Below are positions 9,719 to 18,314 of a stretch of 59,572 nt of DNA, piece after piece; the first letter of the stretch is position 1, and each line of letters begins with the position of its first letter. Source of the stretch: Lachnospiraceae bacterium. Its GTDB lineage: Bacteria; Bacillota; Clostridia; Lachnospirales; Lachnospiraceae. The notes under the pieces are model-generated. The model saw only the letters and a list, made by a program, of their open reading frames with translations. It did not search any database and was not told the origin of the DNA. The stretch is taken from contig JAEEXY010000009.1 of NCBI GenBank assembly GCA_016288005.1, positions 1 to 59,572 on the forward strand, given 5' to 3'. Both the position numbers and the translations under genes were made by a program.

Positions 9719-11986
9719 ATGATCAAGGATTTTCTCTTGAGCCGTTTAGGCACCATCATTTTCTTTATCATAGTCGCGGTCTTATTTCTGGTAGGTTCCT
9801 CAAGGATCAAGAAAGCAAGACAGAACGCGATAACATACAGCAACGAATATGAGGCACCCGAGGCCGACGCCGACCTGCAGGCCGACGGAGAATACGTACC
9901 GATCGCAAATAACGGACAGCTCGAGCTCCTCTACAGCGATGTCAAGGGTGCGATACAGATAAGGGACTTAGAGAGCGGAAAGCTCTATAAGTCGATCGTG
10001 GACGAAGAGGTCTATCCGACACTCAAAAAGTCGAACAAGCAGTGGAAAGCGCATATGCAGTCCGCGATCACGATCAAGTACAACGACCTGAAAAAGAGAG
10101 ATTCGGGTGTTAAGGAGGCTTCGGCCGGCAAAGACTGCGGCAGCCTCACCTCCGAATATATCGACAACGGCGTGAGAGTTACATACGGATTCTTAACTCC
10201 AGGTATCTACGTAACCGTCGAGTATACGATCGAAGGGAACGAGCTGGTTGTCAGGGTTCCCTACGATAAGATCGAGGAAAAGTCCAAATTTGCGGTCACC
10301 ACGATAGCGGTGCTCCCGTATCTCGGAGCCTGCGGCAACGAAAACGGGGGGTATCTGTTCTATCCCGACGGCAGCGGCGCGGTAACGACCTTTGAGCGTG
10401 TCGGAGAACGCTCCGCGAACGCAAAGATGGCGATCTACTACACCTATTCCAACAAGGCGGTCAGCCTGAACAACCTGTTCTTCAATTACGAGCGTTACAC
10501 GGCCGCATTGCCTGTTTTCGGAATAAAGAACGGTGACAGTGCGGTATTCGGTTACGCGACCGTAGGCGAGTCAAATACCGGAATCGGTGTTTATCCCTCG
10601 GGAGTCGTGCTTGATCTGAACAGAGCCGGCTTTGAGGTTTACGTACGTAATGTCTACAACGTTGACATGTACAGCATTTCGAGCGGTGACGGCAATACCG
10701 CTACCGGCGGTATCGTACAGCGTGTGGATAAACAGCTCATCCCCGAGGATAAGGTCATCAGATACGCGTTCCTCGACGGCGAGGCGGCAGATTACAGCGG
10801 AATGGCGGATGTTTACAGGAACTACCTGATCTCGTCCGGACAGCTGAACAAGGCGGATAAAGTCGACAATACTGCACTGGCTCTCCAGCTCCTCATGGGA
10901 ACTACAAAAGAGGGCATCGTATTTGACGAATATGTTACGATGACGACCTTCGACCAGGCGGTTGAGATCCTCGACGCCCTCAAGATGCAGGGCATCACCG
11001 ATACGGAGCTCGTTCTCACGGGCTGGCAGAAGGACTACAACGAGTACGAATACTGGGGACCCGACAGGCATCTCGGCGGGAAATCCGGTCTGAAGGATAT
11101 GTCCGAATACGCAGCCGCCAATCCCGGAATACGGGTGTTCATCGAGAGCGATCTCGTTGCGGCTTCATCGGAGACCAACGGACTCGACCGCGAAAAGGAA
11201 GTTGCCTACAACGGTCTGAATACGGAGATCGCGATGAAGGACTTCGACGGAACCTTCAGGTACCTCAGAAATCCCGCCGCGATCAGGAATACAAATACGA
11301 AGATGCTGGGCAAGTATGACAATTATCCCGGACTCGACATCGGCTACTTCGATATCGGATACTTTGCGTATCCCGATTTCAACGAGTGGCATCCCTACAC
11401 CAAGACCGAGACGGTCGAGGAACTTAAGAACACTCTGAAAGACACGGAGGCGGCAGGAAAGGCGATCGCCGTCAAAGGCCAGAACCAGTATGTGTTCGGA
11501 TCCGCGGACTATATCTATGGCATAAGCGACGCGAATTTCGGACTGGCGATCACGGACTACGCAGTACCTTTCGTACAGATGGTCATCTCGGGACTTATCC
11601 CTTATTCCTCAGGGAATGCGGGCAATCTCTCGTATGACCTGCAGACTCAGAAACTCCAGTGGATCGAGTTCGGCTCTATGCCGATGTTCTACCTGACCTA
11701 TGAGTCGGCGCTGAAACTGCGCGATACCGACGCGGATACGCTTTTCTCCTCCACATGGAGCGACTGGAAGCCCGTACTCACCGACACCTACAGGGAGTTC
11801 AAGGAGAATTTCGGAGCGCTCGCTGGCAAGCGCATGACCGCGCATACCGTACTCAGCGAGAAGTCGAGAAAGATCGAGTACGAGGACGGAACCGCGATAT
11901 ATCTGAACTATTCGGATAAAGATGAGACCTTCGAAGGGATCACGATCCCTGCAAAGGATTATGTAGTGATCGGAGGTGGACGCTGA
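9719..11986 (+). CDS. Membrane-anchored DUF5696-like protein, possible glycosidase fold
   Basis: A 755-residue protein with one N-terminal membrane anchor (about residues 8-27, no cleavage site seen) and a large outside domain. It resembles DUF5696 proteins found beside YIP1-type proteins and sugar transporters in Paenibacillus and Lachnospiraceae; this match is from memory. The central part (about 390-640) has an alternating beta-alpha pattern with acidic strand ends (ELVLTGWQKDYNEYEYWG, IRVFIESDLV, GLDIGYFDIGYF), and the C-terminus (IYLNYSDKDETFEGITIP) resembles the small beta domain after a glycosidase barrel. A ribosome-binding site AAAGGAG lies upstream. It overlaps the next permease gene by one base (TGATGG). 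Enzyme activity is not demonstrated by any motif recognised. Confidence 0.65.
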   Translation: MIKDFLLSRLGTIIFFIIVAVLFLVGSSRIKKARQNAITYSNEYEAPEADADLQADGEYVPIANNGQLELLYSDVKGAIQIRDLESGKLYKSIVDEEVYPTLKKSNKQWKAHMQSAITIKYNDLKKRDSGVKEASAGKDCGSLTSEYIDNGVRVTYGFLTPGIYVTVEYTIEGNELVVRVPYDKIEEKSKFAVTTIAVLPYLGACGNENGGYLFYPDGSGAVTTFERVGERSANAKMAIYYTYSNKAVSLNNLFFNYERYTAALPVFGIKNGDSAVFGYATVGESNTGIGVYPSGVVLDLNRAGFEVYVRNVYNVDMYSISSGDGNTATGGIVQRVDKQLIPEDKVIRYAFLDGEAADYSGMADVYRNYLISSGQLNKADKVDNTALALQLLMGTTKEGIVFDEYVTMTTFDQAVEILDALKMQGITDTELVLTGWQKDYNEYEYWGPDRHLGGKSGLKDMSEYAAANPGIRVFIESDLVAASSETNGLDREKEVAYNGLNTEIAMKDFDGTFRYLRNPAAIRNTNTKMLGKYDNYPGLDIGYFDIGYFAYPDFNEWHPYTKTETVEELKNTLKDTEAAGKAIAVKGQNQYVFGSADYIYGISDANFGLAITDYAVPFVQMVISGLIPYSSGNAGNLSYDLQTQKLQWIEFGSMPMFYLTYESALKLRDTDADTLFSSTWSDWKPVLTDTYREFKENFGALAGKRMTAHTVLSEKSRKIEYEDGTAIYLNYSDKDETFEGITIPAKDYVVIGGGR

Positions 11987-12957
11987 TGGCTGAAAATAAC
12001 GCACCTGCTGCAAAAAAGAGAAAACGCGTCCTCTCTTTGAGAGCCAAGAACGCATTAAAGGGACTGGTTTTCGTAACTCCGTTCATTATCGGACTCATTG
12101 CCTTTTTCATCTATCCGATATTCTTCTCTTTGAGGATAAGCATTGCCGAGACCGTAGAGATCATCGGCATGAAGCTCAAGGGCATTACGTTTTACCAGTA
12201 CAAGCGCGCGTTTGTCGAGGATGTCGATTTTGTACCGACCTTCATCGACACCGTAAAATACACGCTTACGACCTTCCCGCTCACGATCATCCTTTCGCTG
12301 ATCATCGCGATCCTGCTGAACAAGGAGATCAAGGGAAGAGGACTGTTCAGAGTGATCTTCTTCATTCCTTTCCTGCTGGGAAGCGGTGAGATCATGAGAC
12401 AGCTCTTAAACCAGGGCGTTGACCGTGCCGTCTTAAACATCGCGGACGGACGCATCATCCCCTACAATGTTTTAAGTTATTTCGGAACGACGATAGTCGA
12501 TGTCGTTCAGGGACTGTTCGGAACTCTCGTTACGGTCCTGTGGCGAAGCGGCGTACAGATACTCCTGTTCCTTGCGGGACTGCAGAGCATCTCGCCCGCG
12601 CTCTACGAAGCGGCCAGGATCGACGGAGCTACAGAGTGGGAGCTTTTCTGGAAGGTTACGATCCCGATGATCTCCCCGATGATGCTGCTGACTCTCGTTT
12701 ATACGATAGTCGATTCCTTTACGAGCATCGATAACAAGCTGCTCGCGTACATCAAGACCTACGGTTTTGCGAATGCCGAATTCTCGTATGCGTCGGCACT
12801 CGGCTGGATATACTTCGTCTTTATCGGACTCCTGGTAGCGATCATATTCGGCATCATGAAGAAATACATGCATACAAGCGAAGTTGAGGAGGTAAGAAAG
12901 CGTGAGCGCAAGCACAGAGTCATTACAATTGAAAAAGCCCGCAGAACTACCTACTGA
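11986..12957 (+). CDS. Sugar ABC transporter permease (MalF/YesP type)
   Basis: A 323-residue permease with six predicted membrane segments and an EAA loop reading YEAARIDGATEWELFWKVTIP (about residues 205-225). It resembles YesP, the rhamnogalacturonan transporter subunit of B. subtilis, though this is judged from general similarity and context. Its start codon overlaps the stop of the DUF5696-like gene, so it is in the same operon. A basic cytoplasmic tail follows the last membrane segment. It pairs with the permease at 12902 and the lipoprotein at 14009 to form a second importer, again without an ATPase gene here. Confidence 0.9.
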   Translation: MAENNAPAAKKRKRVLSLRAKNALKGLVFVTPFIIGLIAFFIYPIFFSLRISIAETVEIIGMKLKGITFYQYKRAFVEDVDFVPTFIDTVKYTLTTFPLTIILSLIIAILLNKEIKGRGLFRVIFFIPFLLGSGEIMRQLLNQGVDRAVLNIADGRIIPYNVLSYFGTTIVDVVQGLFGTLVTVLWRSGVQILLFLAGLQSISPALYEAARIDGATEWELFWKVTIPMISPMMLLTLVYTIVDSFTSIDNKLLAYIKTYGFANAEFSYASALGWIYFVFIGLLVAIIFGIMKKYMHTSEVEEVRKRERKHRVITIEKARRTTY

Positions 12958-13918
12958 TAACAAGTTCAAGCTTCGCATGCGGCTCTTCGCGAGAAGATAC
13001 CTGACCGAAACCGGTATTAAAAAGCTTCTGCTGCGGATCGTAATGTATCTGCTGGTCTGCGGTCTGGCGTTCGTTTTCCTGTATCCGTTCCTTTACATGA
13101 TCGTTAAGTCGCTCATGACAAACTCAGATCTGATCAGTTCGTCCGTAGCATGGCTCCCGACAGAGCTCAAGTTCGAGAACTATGCGATCGCGCTCGATCT
13201 GATGAAGGGAAAGGTTTTCGCAAAGAACTCGGTGCTTGTTACCGTGGTTGCCTGCATAGGACACGTTTTTTCGTGCTCCTTCATAGGCTACGGTTTCGCG
13301 AGATATAACTTCCCCGGGAAAAAGCTTCTGTTCGTGTTCGTCATCCTGGCGTTCATCGTACCCACACAGACGCTGATCATCCCGTCGTACCTGACCTATT
13401 CGCGTTTCGGATGGCTCAACACCTACCTTCCGCTCACTGTTCCCGCGTTCTTCGGCTTCGGCCTGCGCGGAGCGCTGTATGTGTTCCTGTTCAGACAGTT
13501 CTTCCTTACGGTGCCGCGGAGCCTTGAGGAGGCGGCGAGGATCGACGGCTGCGGATTCTTCAGGACCTACTGGAAGATCGTATTCCCGCTGGCGCGCGCG
13601 ACCATCGTTGTAGCGCTCGTTCTCGCGGTAGTATGGCACTGGAACGATTCCTACGAGCCCGGCATCTACATCACGAGCCCGGCCAAGCAGTTCCTTCCGC
13701 CCAGGATCAGACTGATCGTTGAGGCGGCAAACGCGCTTCCCGACCAGCAGCAGGAGATGCTCCGCCAGCTCGGTCTTGAGGAAGGCGAAGATACTCTTAA
13801 CGATGCTGTTGTTATGGCGGGTGCCGCCATCATCAGCGCACCGGTACTTCTGTTCTTTGCATTTGCCCAGAGGCAGTTCATGCAGGGAATCGAGCGTTCC
13901 GGAATCACGGGCGAATAA
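12902..13918 (+). CDS. Sugar ABC transporter permease (MalG/YesQ type), GTG start
   Basis: A 338-residue permease with six predicted membrane segments and an EAA loop (LEEAARIDGCGFFRTYWKIVFP, about residues 202-223). The GTG at 12902 is chosen because GAGGAGG at 12886-12892 lies 9 bases upstream. This makes a 56-base overlap with the preceding permease gene in another frame, an arrangement that suggests translational coupling. Between the last two membrane segments there is an extended outside loop (about 265-310) longer than in typical MalG proteins. The gene is followed by 90 bases before the lipoprotein gene. Confidence 0.9.
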   Translation: MSASTESLQLKKPAELPTDNKFKLRMRLFARRYLTETGIKKLLLRIVMYLLVCGLAFVFLYPFLYMIVKSLMTNSDLISSSVAWLPTELKFENYAIALDLMKGKVFAKNSVLVTVVACIGHVFSCSFIGYGFARYNFPGKKLLFVFVILAFIVPTQTLIIPSYLTYSRFGWLNTYLPLTVPAFFGFGLRGALYVFLFRQFFLTVPRSLEEAARIDGCGFFRTYWKIVFPLARATIVVALVLAVVWHWNDSYEPGIYITSPAKQFLPPRIRLIVEAANALPDQQQEMLRQLGLEEGEDTLNDAVVMAGAAIISAPVLLFFAFAQRQFMQGIERSGITGE

Positions 13919-14008
13919 GCCCGCAACCAGGTATTTCCCGGGGGACGATCCGAGGAGACGTTTTCCGTGAGATATACAAAAATATTTTAAATTCAGGGAG
14001 GATTTACA

Positions 14009-15709
14009 ATGAGAAAACTTCACAGGATTCTCGCAGTTCTTCTGGCAGTTGCCATGATCGCAAGCCTTGCTGCATGCAACAAGAGCACAGACGATCCCAA
14101 TGCAGGCCAGAACACCACGACCACTGCGCCTACAAAGGCACCCGACAATGGTCAGACAACAACACAGGCTCCTTCGGACAACACAACACCTACCGATGAG
14201 CCCGCACAGCCCGAGCCTCCTATGGCTCTTACAATCTCACTTCCCTCCGATAACGAGCACGTTGCAAACGGAGAGAACGACGCTGAGATGCAGTACTACC
14301 AGAAGCTGATCGATGAGCTTCAGGAGAAGACCAACACAACTCTTTCGTTCGAGTGGCTTGCTCAGGCAACCTACTACGATGAAGAGCACCTTGGACTTAA
14401 GATCTCCACAAAGGACGTTGCCGATATCCTTGTAGTTGGTAAGGACGCTACTTTCCTTGCAGCAGCTGAGGAAGGCCTTTTCTGGGATCTGGCTCCCTAC
14501 ATCGATGATTATCCGAACCTTGCGACCATCCCCGAGGCTACCCGTCAGAACGCTTCCTACAACGGCAAGATGTACGGTATCCCTCGTTCGAGAACACTTG
14601 CACGTAACGGTCTCGGCTACCGTCTTGACTGGCTCAACAACCTGAACCTCGCTGAGCCTACAGACTGGGAGTCATTCCACAACATGCTCTACGCTTTCAC
14701 TTACAACGATCCCGACGGCAACGGTGTTGACGATACCGTAGGTCTCGGACTTGACCAGTGGACCGGCGTATGGAACATCATGATGGTTTGGTTCGGCGTT
14801 CCCAATGAGTGGGGTCTTACCGCTGACGACAAGCTTATCTACAAGGTTGAAACTCCCGAGTACATCACCGCTCTTAAGGCATTCCGTGACCTCTATGCAG
14901 AGGGCGTTATCAACAACGGCGCTAACGGTGTTCCGGATCTTATGGATGAGACACTTACACCCGGTAAGGCAAGAGATAACCTGTTAAGAGCAGGTCTTGC
15001 AGGCTGCGGCGTACAGGTTCTTGACGACCAGAGAAAGGTTGAGACCTATTTCGAGAGCGACGATGTCGGACTCGCTACCGCTGACGATCCCATCTACACC
15101 CTTCAGGGCTATGTAGATACCGGTAAGGGCGCATTCTGCCTTCCTACCACAGGTATGAACAACCTGATCGCAATCTCCACAAAGAACATCAAGACCGAGG
15201 ATCAGTTAAGAAGAGCTCTCCAGTTCCTTAACGACCTCAACAACGGCGAGATCCTTAACCTCATCGAGTACGGTTGGGAAGGTCTTACCTACGAGATCGA
15301 CGAAGACGGCTATGTATCACTCTTTGACGCTGAAAAGCTTGCTGAGACCGGTGTTCAGTCATCTCAGTGGAACTTCGGTTTCAACCAGATGATCCCTTAC
15401 TTCACCGCTCCCGAGAACGCACGTCCTGTTGACCGCAACCTCTACACCAGCGAGATCACCAAGCTCGAGCAGAAGCTCTATGCTGAGGATATCCAGTACT
15501 GCGTACCCAACTACGGCGCAAGCTTCACTTCGGATACTTATGTAACAGACGGCAAGACTCTTGATACCATCATTGCCGACGCTCAGCAGCAGTTCATCCT
15601 CGGCCAGATCGATGAGTCCGCTCTTCTTGAGGCTATCGCTACATGGAAGACCTCCGGCGGAGACAAGGTTACCGCGGAAATGAACGCGCTTTACCAGCAG
15701 TTCAAATAA
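14009..15709 (+). CDS. Sugar ABC transporter solute-binding lipoprotein
   Basis: A 566-residue family 1 extracellular solute-binding protein. It has a lipoprotein signal with lipobox SLAAC, the lipidated Cys near residue 23, then a Thr/Pro/Gln-rich flexible linker to about residue 70. Its size and motifs fit the LplA-like group of CUT1 binding proteins. It is last in the operon, after permeases 11986 and 12902, with AGGGAGG just upstream. Codon use differs visibly from its neighbours (CTT for Leu, GCT/GCA for Ala, GTT for Val), the pattern of a highly expressed gene, which fits a binding protein needed in excess over permeases. Substrate is inferred to be an RG-I fragment. Confidence 0.92.
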   Translation: MRKLHRILAVLLAVAMIASLAACNKSTDDPNAGQNTTTTAPTKAPDNGQTTTQAPSDNTTPTDEPAQPEPPMALTISLPSDNEHVANGENDAEMQYYQKLIDELQEKTNTTLSFEWLAQATYYDEEHLGLKISTKDVADILVVGKDATFLAAAEEGLFWDLAPYIDDYPNLATIPEATRQNASYNGKMYGIPRSRTLARNGLGYRLDWLNNLNLAEPTDWESFHNMLYAFTYNDPDGNGVDDTVGLGLDQWTGVWNIMMVWFGVPNEWGLTADDKLIYKVETPEYITALKAFRDLYAEGVINNGANGVPDLMDETLTPGKARDNLLRAGLAGCGVQVLDDQRKVETYFESDDVGLATADDPIYTLQGYVDTGKGAFCLPTTGMNNLIAISTKNIKTEDQLRRALQFLNDLNNGEILNLIEYGWEGLTYEIDEDGYVSLFDAEKLAETGVQSSQWNFGFNQMIPYFTAPENARPVDRNLYTSEITKLEQKLYAEDIQYCVPNYGASFTSDTYVTDGKTLDTIIADAQQQFILGQIDESALLEAIATWKTSGGDKVTAEMNALYQQFK

Positions 15710-15751
15710 TGTTTTAAAACGAAACGCATAGTTTTTCTATGACTATTTACA

Positions 15752-15783
15752 GGCAGCATACGTCGCTTGTATGCTGCCTTCTT
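15752..15783 (+). terminator. Rho-independent terminator of transporter operon
   Basis: A perfect 10-bp stem (GGCAGCATAC at 15752-15761 with GTATGCTGCC at 15769-15778, 7-base loop) is followed by TTCTTT. It lies 42 bases past the lipoprotein stop codon and before the start chosen for the PL11 gene. Confidence 0.85.
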
Positions 15784-15811
15784 TAAAAAAACGGGGACAG
15801 CGTGGATCTGT

Positions 15812-18241
15812 ATGAAAATAAAGATCAAAAGCATTGATAAAAAATATGTGACTGTCGGGTGGGACAGTGTGAAGGACGCGGACGGATACGCCCTGTTCTG
15901 GGCAGATTCGGACAGCCCTTCGATGGTTTATCAGAAAAGATATTCGGGGAAAGACACCGAATTCACATTACTCAAATCCACTCATATTCCGCACTGGTTT
16001 TACGCGGAAGCATATAAAGACGGAAAAATGCTCGAAAGAAGCGAAAAGCTTGCTTCCGGGATAACATATAAACTTAACCCGCGGCTTGAAAAACTGAACA
16101 GGGGACTGGTTGCGGCAGGGACCGGCGAGGGTATATTTCTGGCATGGAGGATGTTTAAGGACGAGGTTAAATCGGCCGACGCATCGGGCATGAGAGGAAC
16201 CGATTATTCGGTATATCGCAACGGCGAAAAGATCGCATTTGTCACAGATTCGACCAACTGGCTGGACCGTGACGGAAAAGAAGGCGACACCTACAGTGTG
16301 GCGCCCGTATCCGACGGATGCGAAGGCGCGAAATGCGCTCCGGTTTCGGTGATCAAAGGCGGCAAAAACTATATCGAGATACCTCTTAAAAAGCCCGAAG
16401 GCGGAGTAACTCCGGCGGGCGAGGAATATACATATTCAGCGAACGACATGAGCGTCGGCGACATCGACGGAGACGGAGACCTCGAGTTCTTCCTCAAATG
16501 GGATCCTTCGAACTCCCATGACGTTTCGCACAGAGGCTATACGGGAAACTGCTATATCGACTGCTACAAAATGGACGGACGTCTTATCTGGCGTCTCGAC
16601 ATGGGACGCAACATCCGTGCCGGCGCGCATTATACGCAGTTCATCGTATATGATTTTGACGGCGACGGAAAAGCAGAAATGTCCGTAAAGACGGCTCCGG
16701 GCACGAAAATGACCGTGTTCGGCGAGGACGGAAGAGTTGTTTCCGAGAGATTCATCACACTGCCCGACGCCGATATCAAGGCCGGCATAACCCACGAGGA
16801 CAATTATGTCTGCACCTCGGCCAATTTCTGCGAATATACGGTCAACCGCTTCATGAACTGGCGCGAACAGCCTGAGGTAAAGAGCGGACAGTGGCCCGAT
16901 ACGCTGGAAAAATGCTGGGATATACCGCAGCGCTACGAGTATCCTCTCTCCAGGAAGGACGCGAGCGCTCTGGCCGATTTCTATTTTGACGAATACGCGC
17001 CCGCCAAGGACCCCAGGAACAAGCTCAGAGAGTTCGAGGGCTTCATCTACGAAGGTCCCGAGTATCTTACGATGTTCGCGGGTGACGGCAGGGAACTCGA
17101 GACCATAGAATTCCCCGTGCTCCGCGACGATGACGGTCTGCGCTGGGGCGATTACGCATGGCGCAGGATAGAGCCCTGCAACAGAGTCGACAGGTTCCAG
17201 TCGGCCGTAGGATATCTGGACGGCGAGAACCCGTTCCTGATCATCTGCAGGGGGTATTATACCAGGACCACGATCACGACCTACCGTTTCAGGAACAGCA
17301 GGCATGAGGAGTATTTCCGCGTGGATTCGGGCTATGTTCCCATGGACAACCCGTTCGGGCATCACTGCTCGCCAGACGGCACCGATCCCGTTTACGGCTG
17401 CATCACGGGTCAGGGCGATCACAGCCTCTCCGTGGCAGATATCGACGGTGACGGCTGCCATGAGATCATTTACGGCGCGTGCGCGATCGACAACGACGGA
17501 AGCGTGCTCTATTCCTCGAAGGACAAAATGCCCGACGGCAGGATGGTAAAGCTCGGCCACGGCGATTCGATGCATGTGGCGAGGATCAATCCCGACAGGC
17601 CCGGCTTCGAGATATTCAACGTATTCGAGGGCGCTGATTCGGTGCCTTACGGATATGCGTTAAGAGACGCCGAGACCGGAGAGGTATTCTTCGGTGAGAG
17701 AGCGGCCAGAGACCTCGGCAGATGCATGATAGGAGATGTGTGCCCCGGTGTCAGGGGACTCCAGGTATGGGTCGGCAAGATCCGTGACTGCAAGGGCAAC
17801 TTCATTGACGCTCCCGTTCTCGGAACCAATGCGAATATAAAATGGGCGGCGGACCTTTCGACGCAGGTGATCGACGGCGTGGATTATGTCGGCGGACATC
17901 ATATCGGCGTGATAGGTGACAATACACACGGAGTGATGCTCGCGCCCGAGGGCTGCGCGACCAACAACGGAACAAAGGGCAATCCCTGCCTTGTTGCCGA
18001 TATCATCGGCGATTTCAGGGAAAACCTCGTTTTGCGCACCGAAGACAGCTCTGCGGTAAGGATCTACATCAATACACAGATCACGAAGCACAAGCTCTTT
18101 ACGCTGCTCCATGACACGATGTACCGCTGCGGAGTCGCATGGCAGAACAATGTTTACAACCAGCCCTGCTACACCTCGTTCTACTATGCTTCGGACATGG
18201 ATTTCAGAGACGTCCTGCCCGAGCTCGGTATCGAAAAATAA
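15812..18241 (+). CDS. Rhamnogalacturonan lyase, PL11 (YesW/YesX-like), cytoplasmic
   Basis: Cleaves the alpha-1,4 bond between rhamnose and galacturonate in the rhamnogalacturonan-I backbone by beta-elimination. The family is recognised from calcium-binding repeats such as DIDGDGDLEFFLKWDPSNSHD followed by GYTGNCYIDCYKMDG and later DFDGDGKAEMSVKTAPGT and DIDGDGCHEIIYGACAID, all characteristic of the eight-bladed PL11 propeller. An N-terminal region with fibronectin-III-like character (VTVGWDSVKDADGYALFW) precedes it. The frame is open from 15767, but that would place the start inside the terminator hairpin, so the ATG at 15812 is preferred although its ribosome-binding site is weak. No signal peptide is visible, so it probably acts on imported oligosaccharides. 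Length is about 809 residues, longer than secreted YesW. Confidence 0.9.
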   Translation: MKIKIKSIDKKYVTVGWDSVKDADGYALFWADSDSPSMVYQKRYSGKDTEFTLLKSTHIPHWFYAEAYKDGKMLERSEKLASGITYKLNPRLEKLNRGLVAAGTGEGIFLAWRMFKDEVKSADASGMRGTDYSVYRNGEKIAFVTDSTNWLDRDGKEGDTYSVAPVSDGCEGAKCAPVSVIKGGKNYIEIPLKKPEGGVTPAGEEYTYSANDMSVGDIDGDGDLEFFLKWDPSNSHDVSHRGYTGNCYIDCYKMDGRLIWRLDMGRNIRAGAHYTQFIVYDFDGDGKAEMSVKTAPGTKMTVFGEDGRVVSERFITLPDADIKAGITHEDNYVCTSANFCEYTVNRFMNWREQPEVKSGQWPDTLEKCWDIPQRYEYPLSRKDASALADFYFDEYAPAKDPRNKLREFEGFIYEGPEYLTMFAGDGRELETIEFPVLRDDDGLRWGDYAWRRIEPCNRVDRFQSAVGYLDGENPFLIICRGYYTRTTITTYRFRNSRHEEYFRVDSGYVPMDNPFGHHCSPDGTDPVYGCITGQGDHSLSVADIDGDGCHEIIYGACAIDNDGSVLYSSKDKMPDGRMVKLGHGDSMHVARINPDRPGFEIFNVFEGADSVPYGYALRDAETGEVFFGERAARDLGRCMIGDVCPGVRGLQVWVGKIRDCKGNFIDAPVLGTNANIKWAADLSTQVIDGVDYVGGHHIGVIGDNTHGVMLAPEGCATNNGTKGNPCLVADIIGDFRENLVLRTEDSSAVRIYINTQITKHKLFTLLHDTMYRCGVAWQNNVYNQPCYTSFYYASDMDFRDVLPELGIEK

Positions 18242-18263
18242 AGATGTCTGTTCATGAGTTCTG

Positions 18264-18272
18264 TGCTATACT
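18264..18272 (+). promoter_or_regulatory. Candidate extended -10 promoter for AraC regulator
   Basis: TGCTATACT at 18264-18272 is an extended -10 element. The -35 position has no good match. It lies 43 bases before the ATG at 18315, suggesting that the regulator gene has its own promoter. Confidence 0.4.
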
Positions 18273-18314
18273 ATGCTGTGACAGTATTATTCATGGCAAA
18301 GGTTGGTGCGGCAC

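Noticed and set aside
16436-17575. A 379-codon minus-strand frame inside the PL11 gene
   Set aside because: The plus strand has clear PL11 motifs throughout; the minus frame has no recognisable domain.
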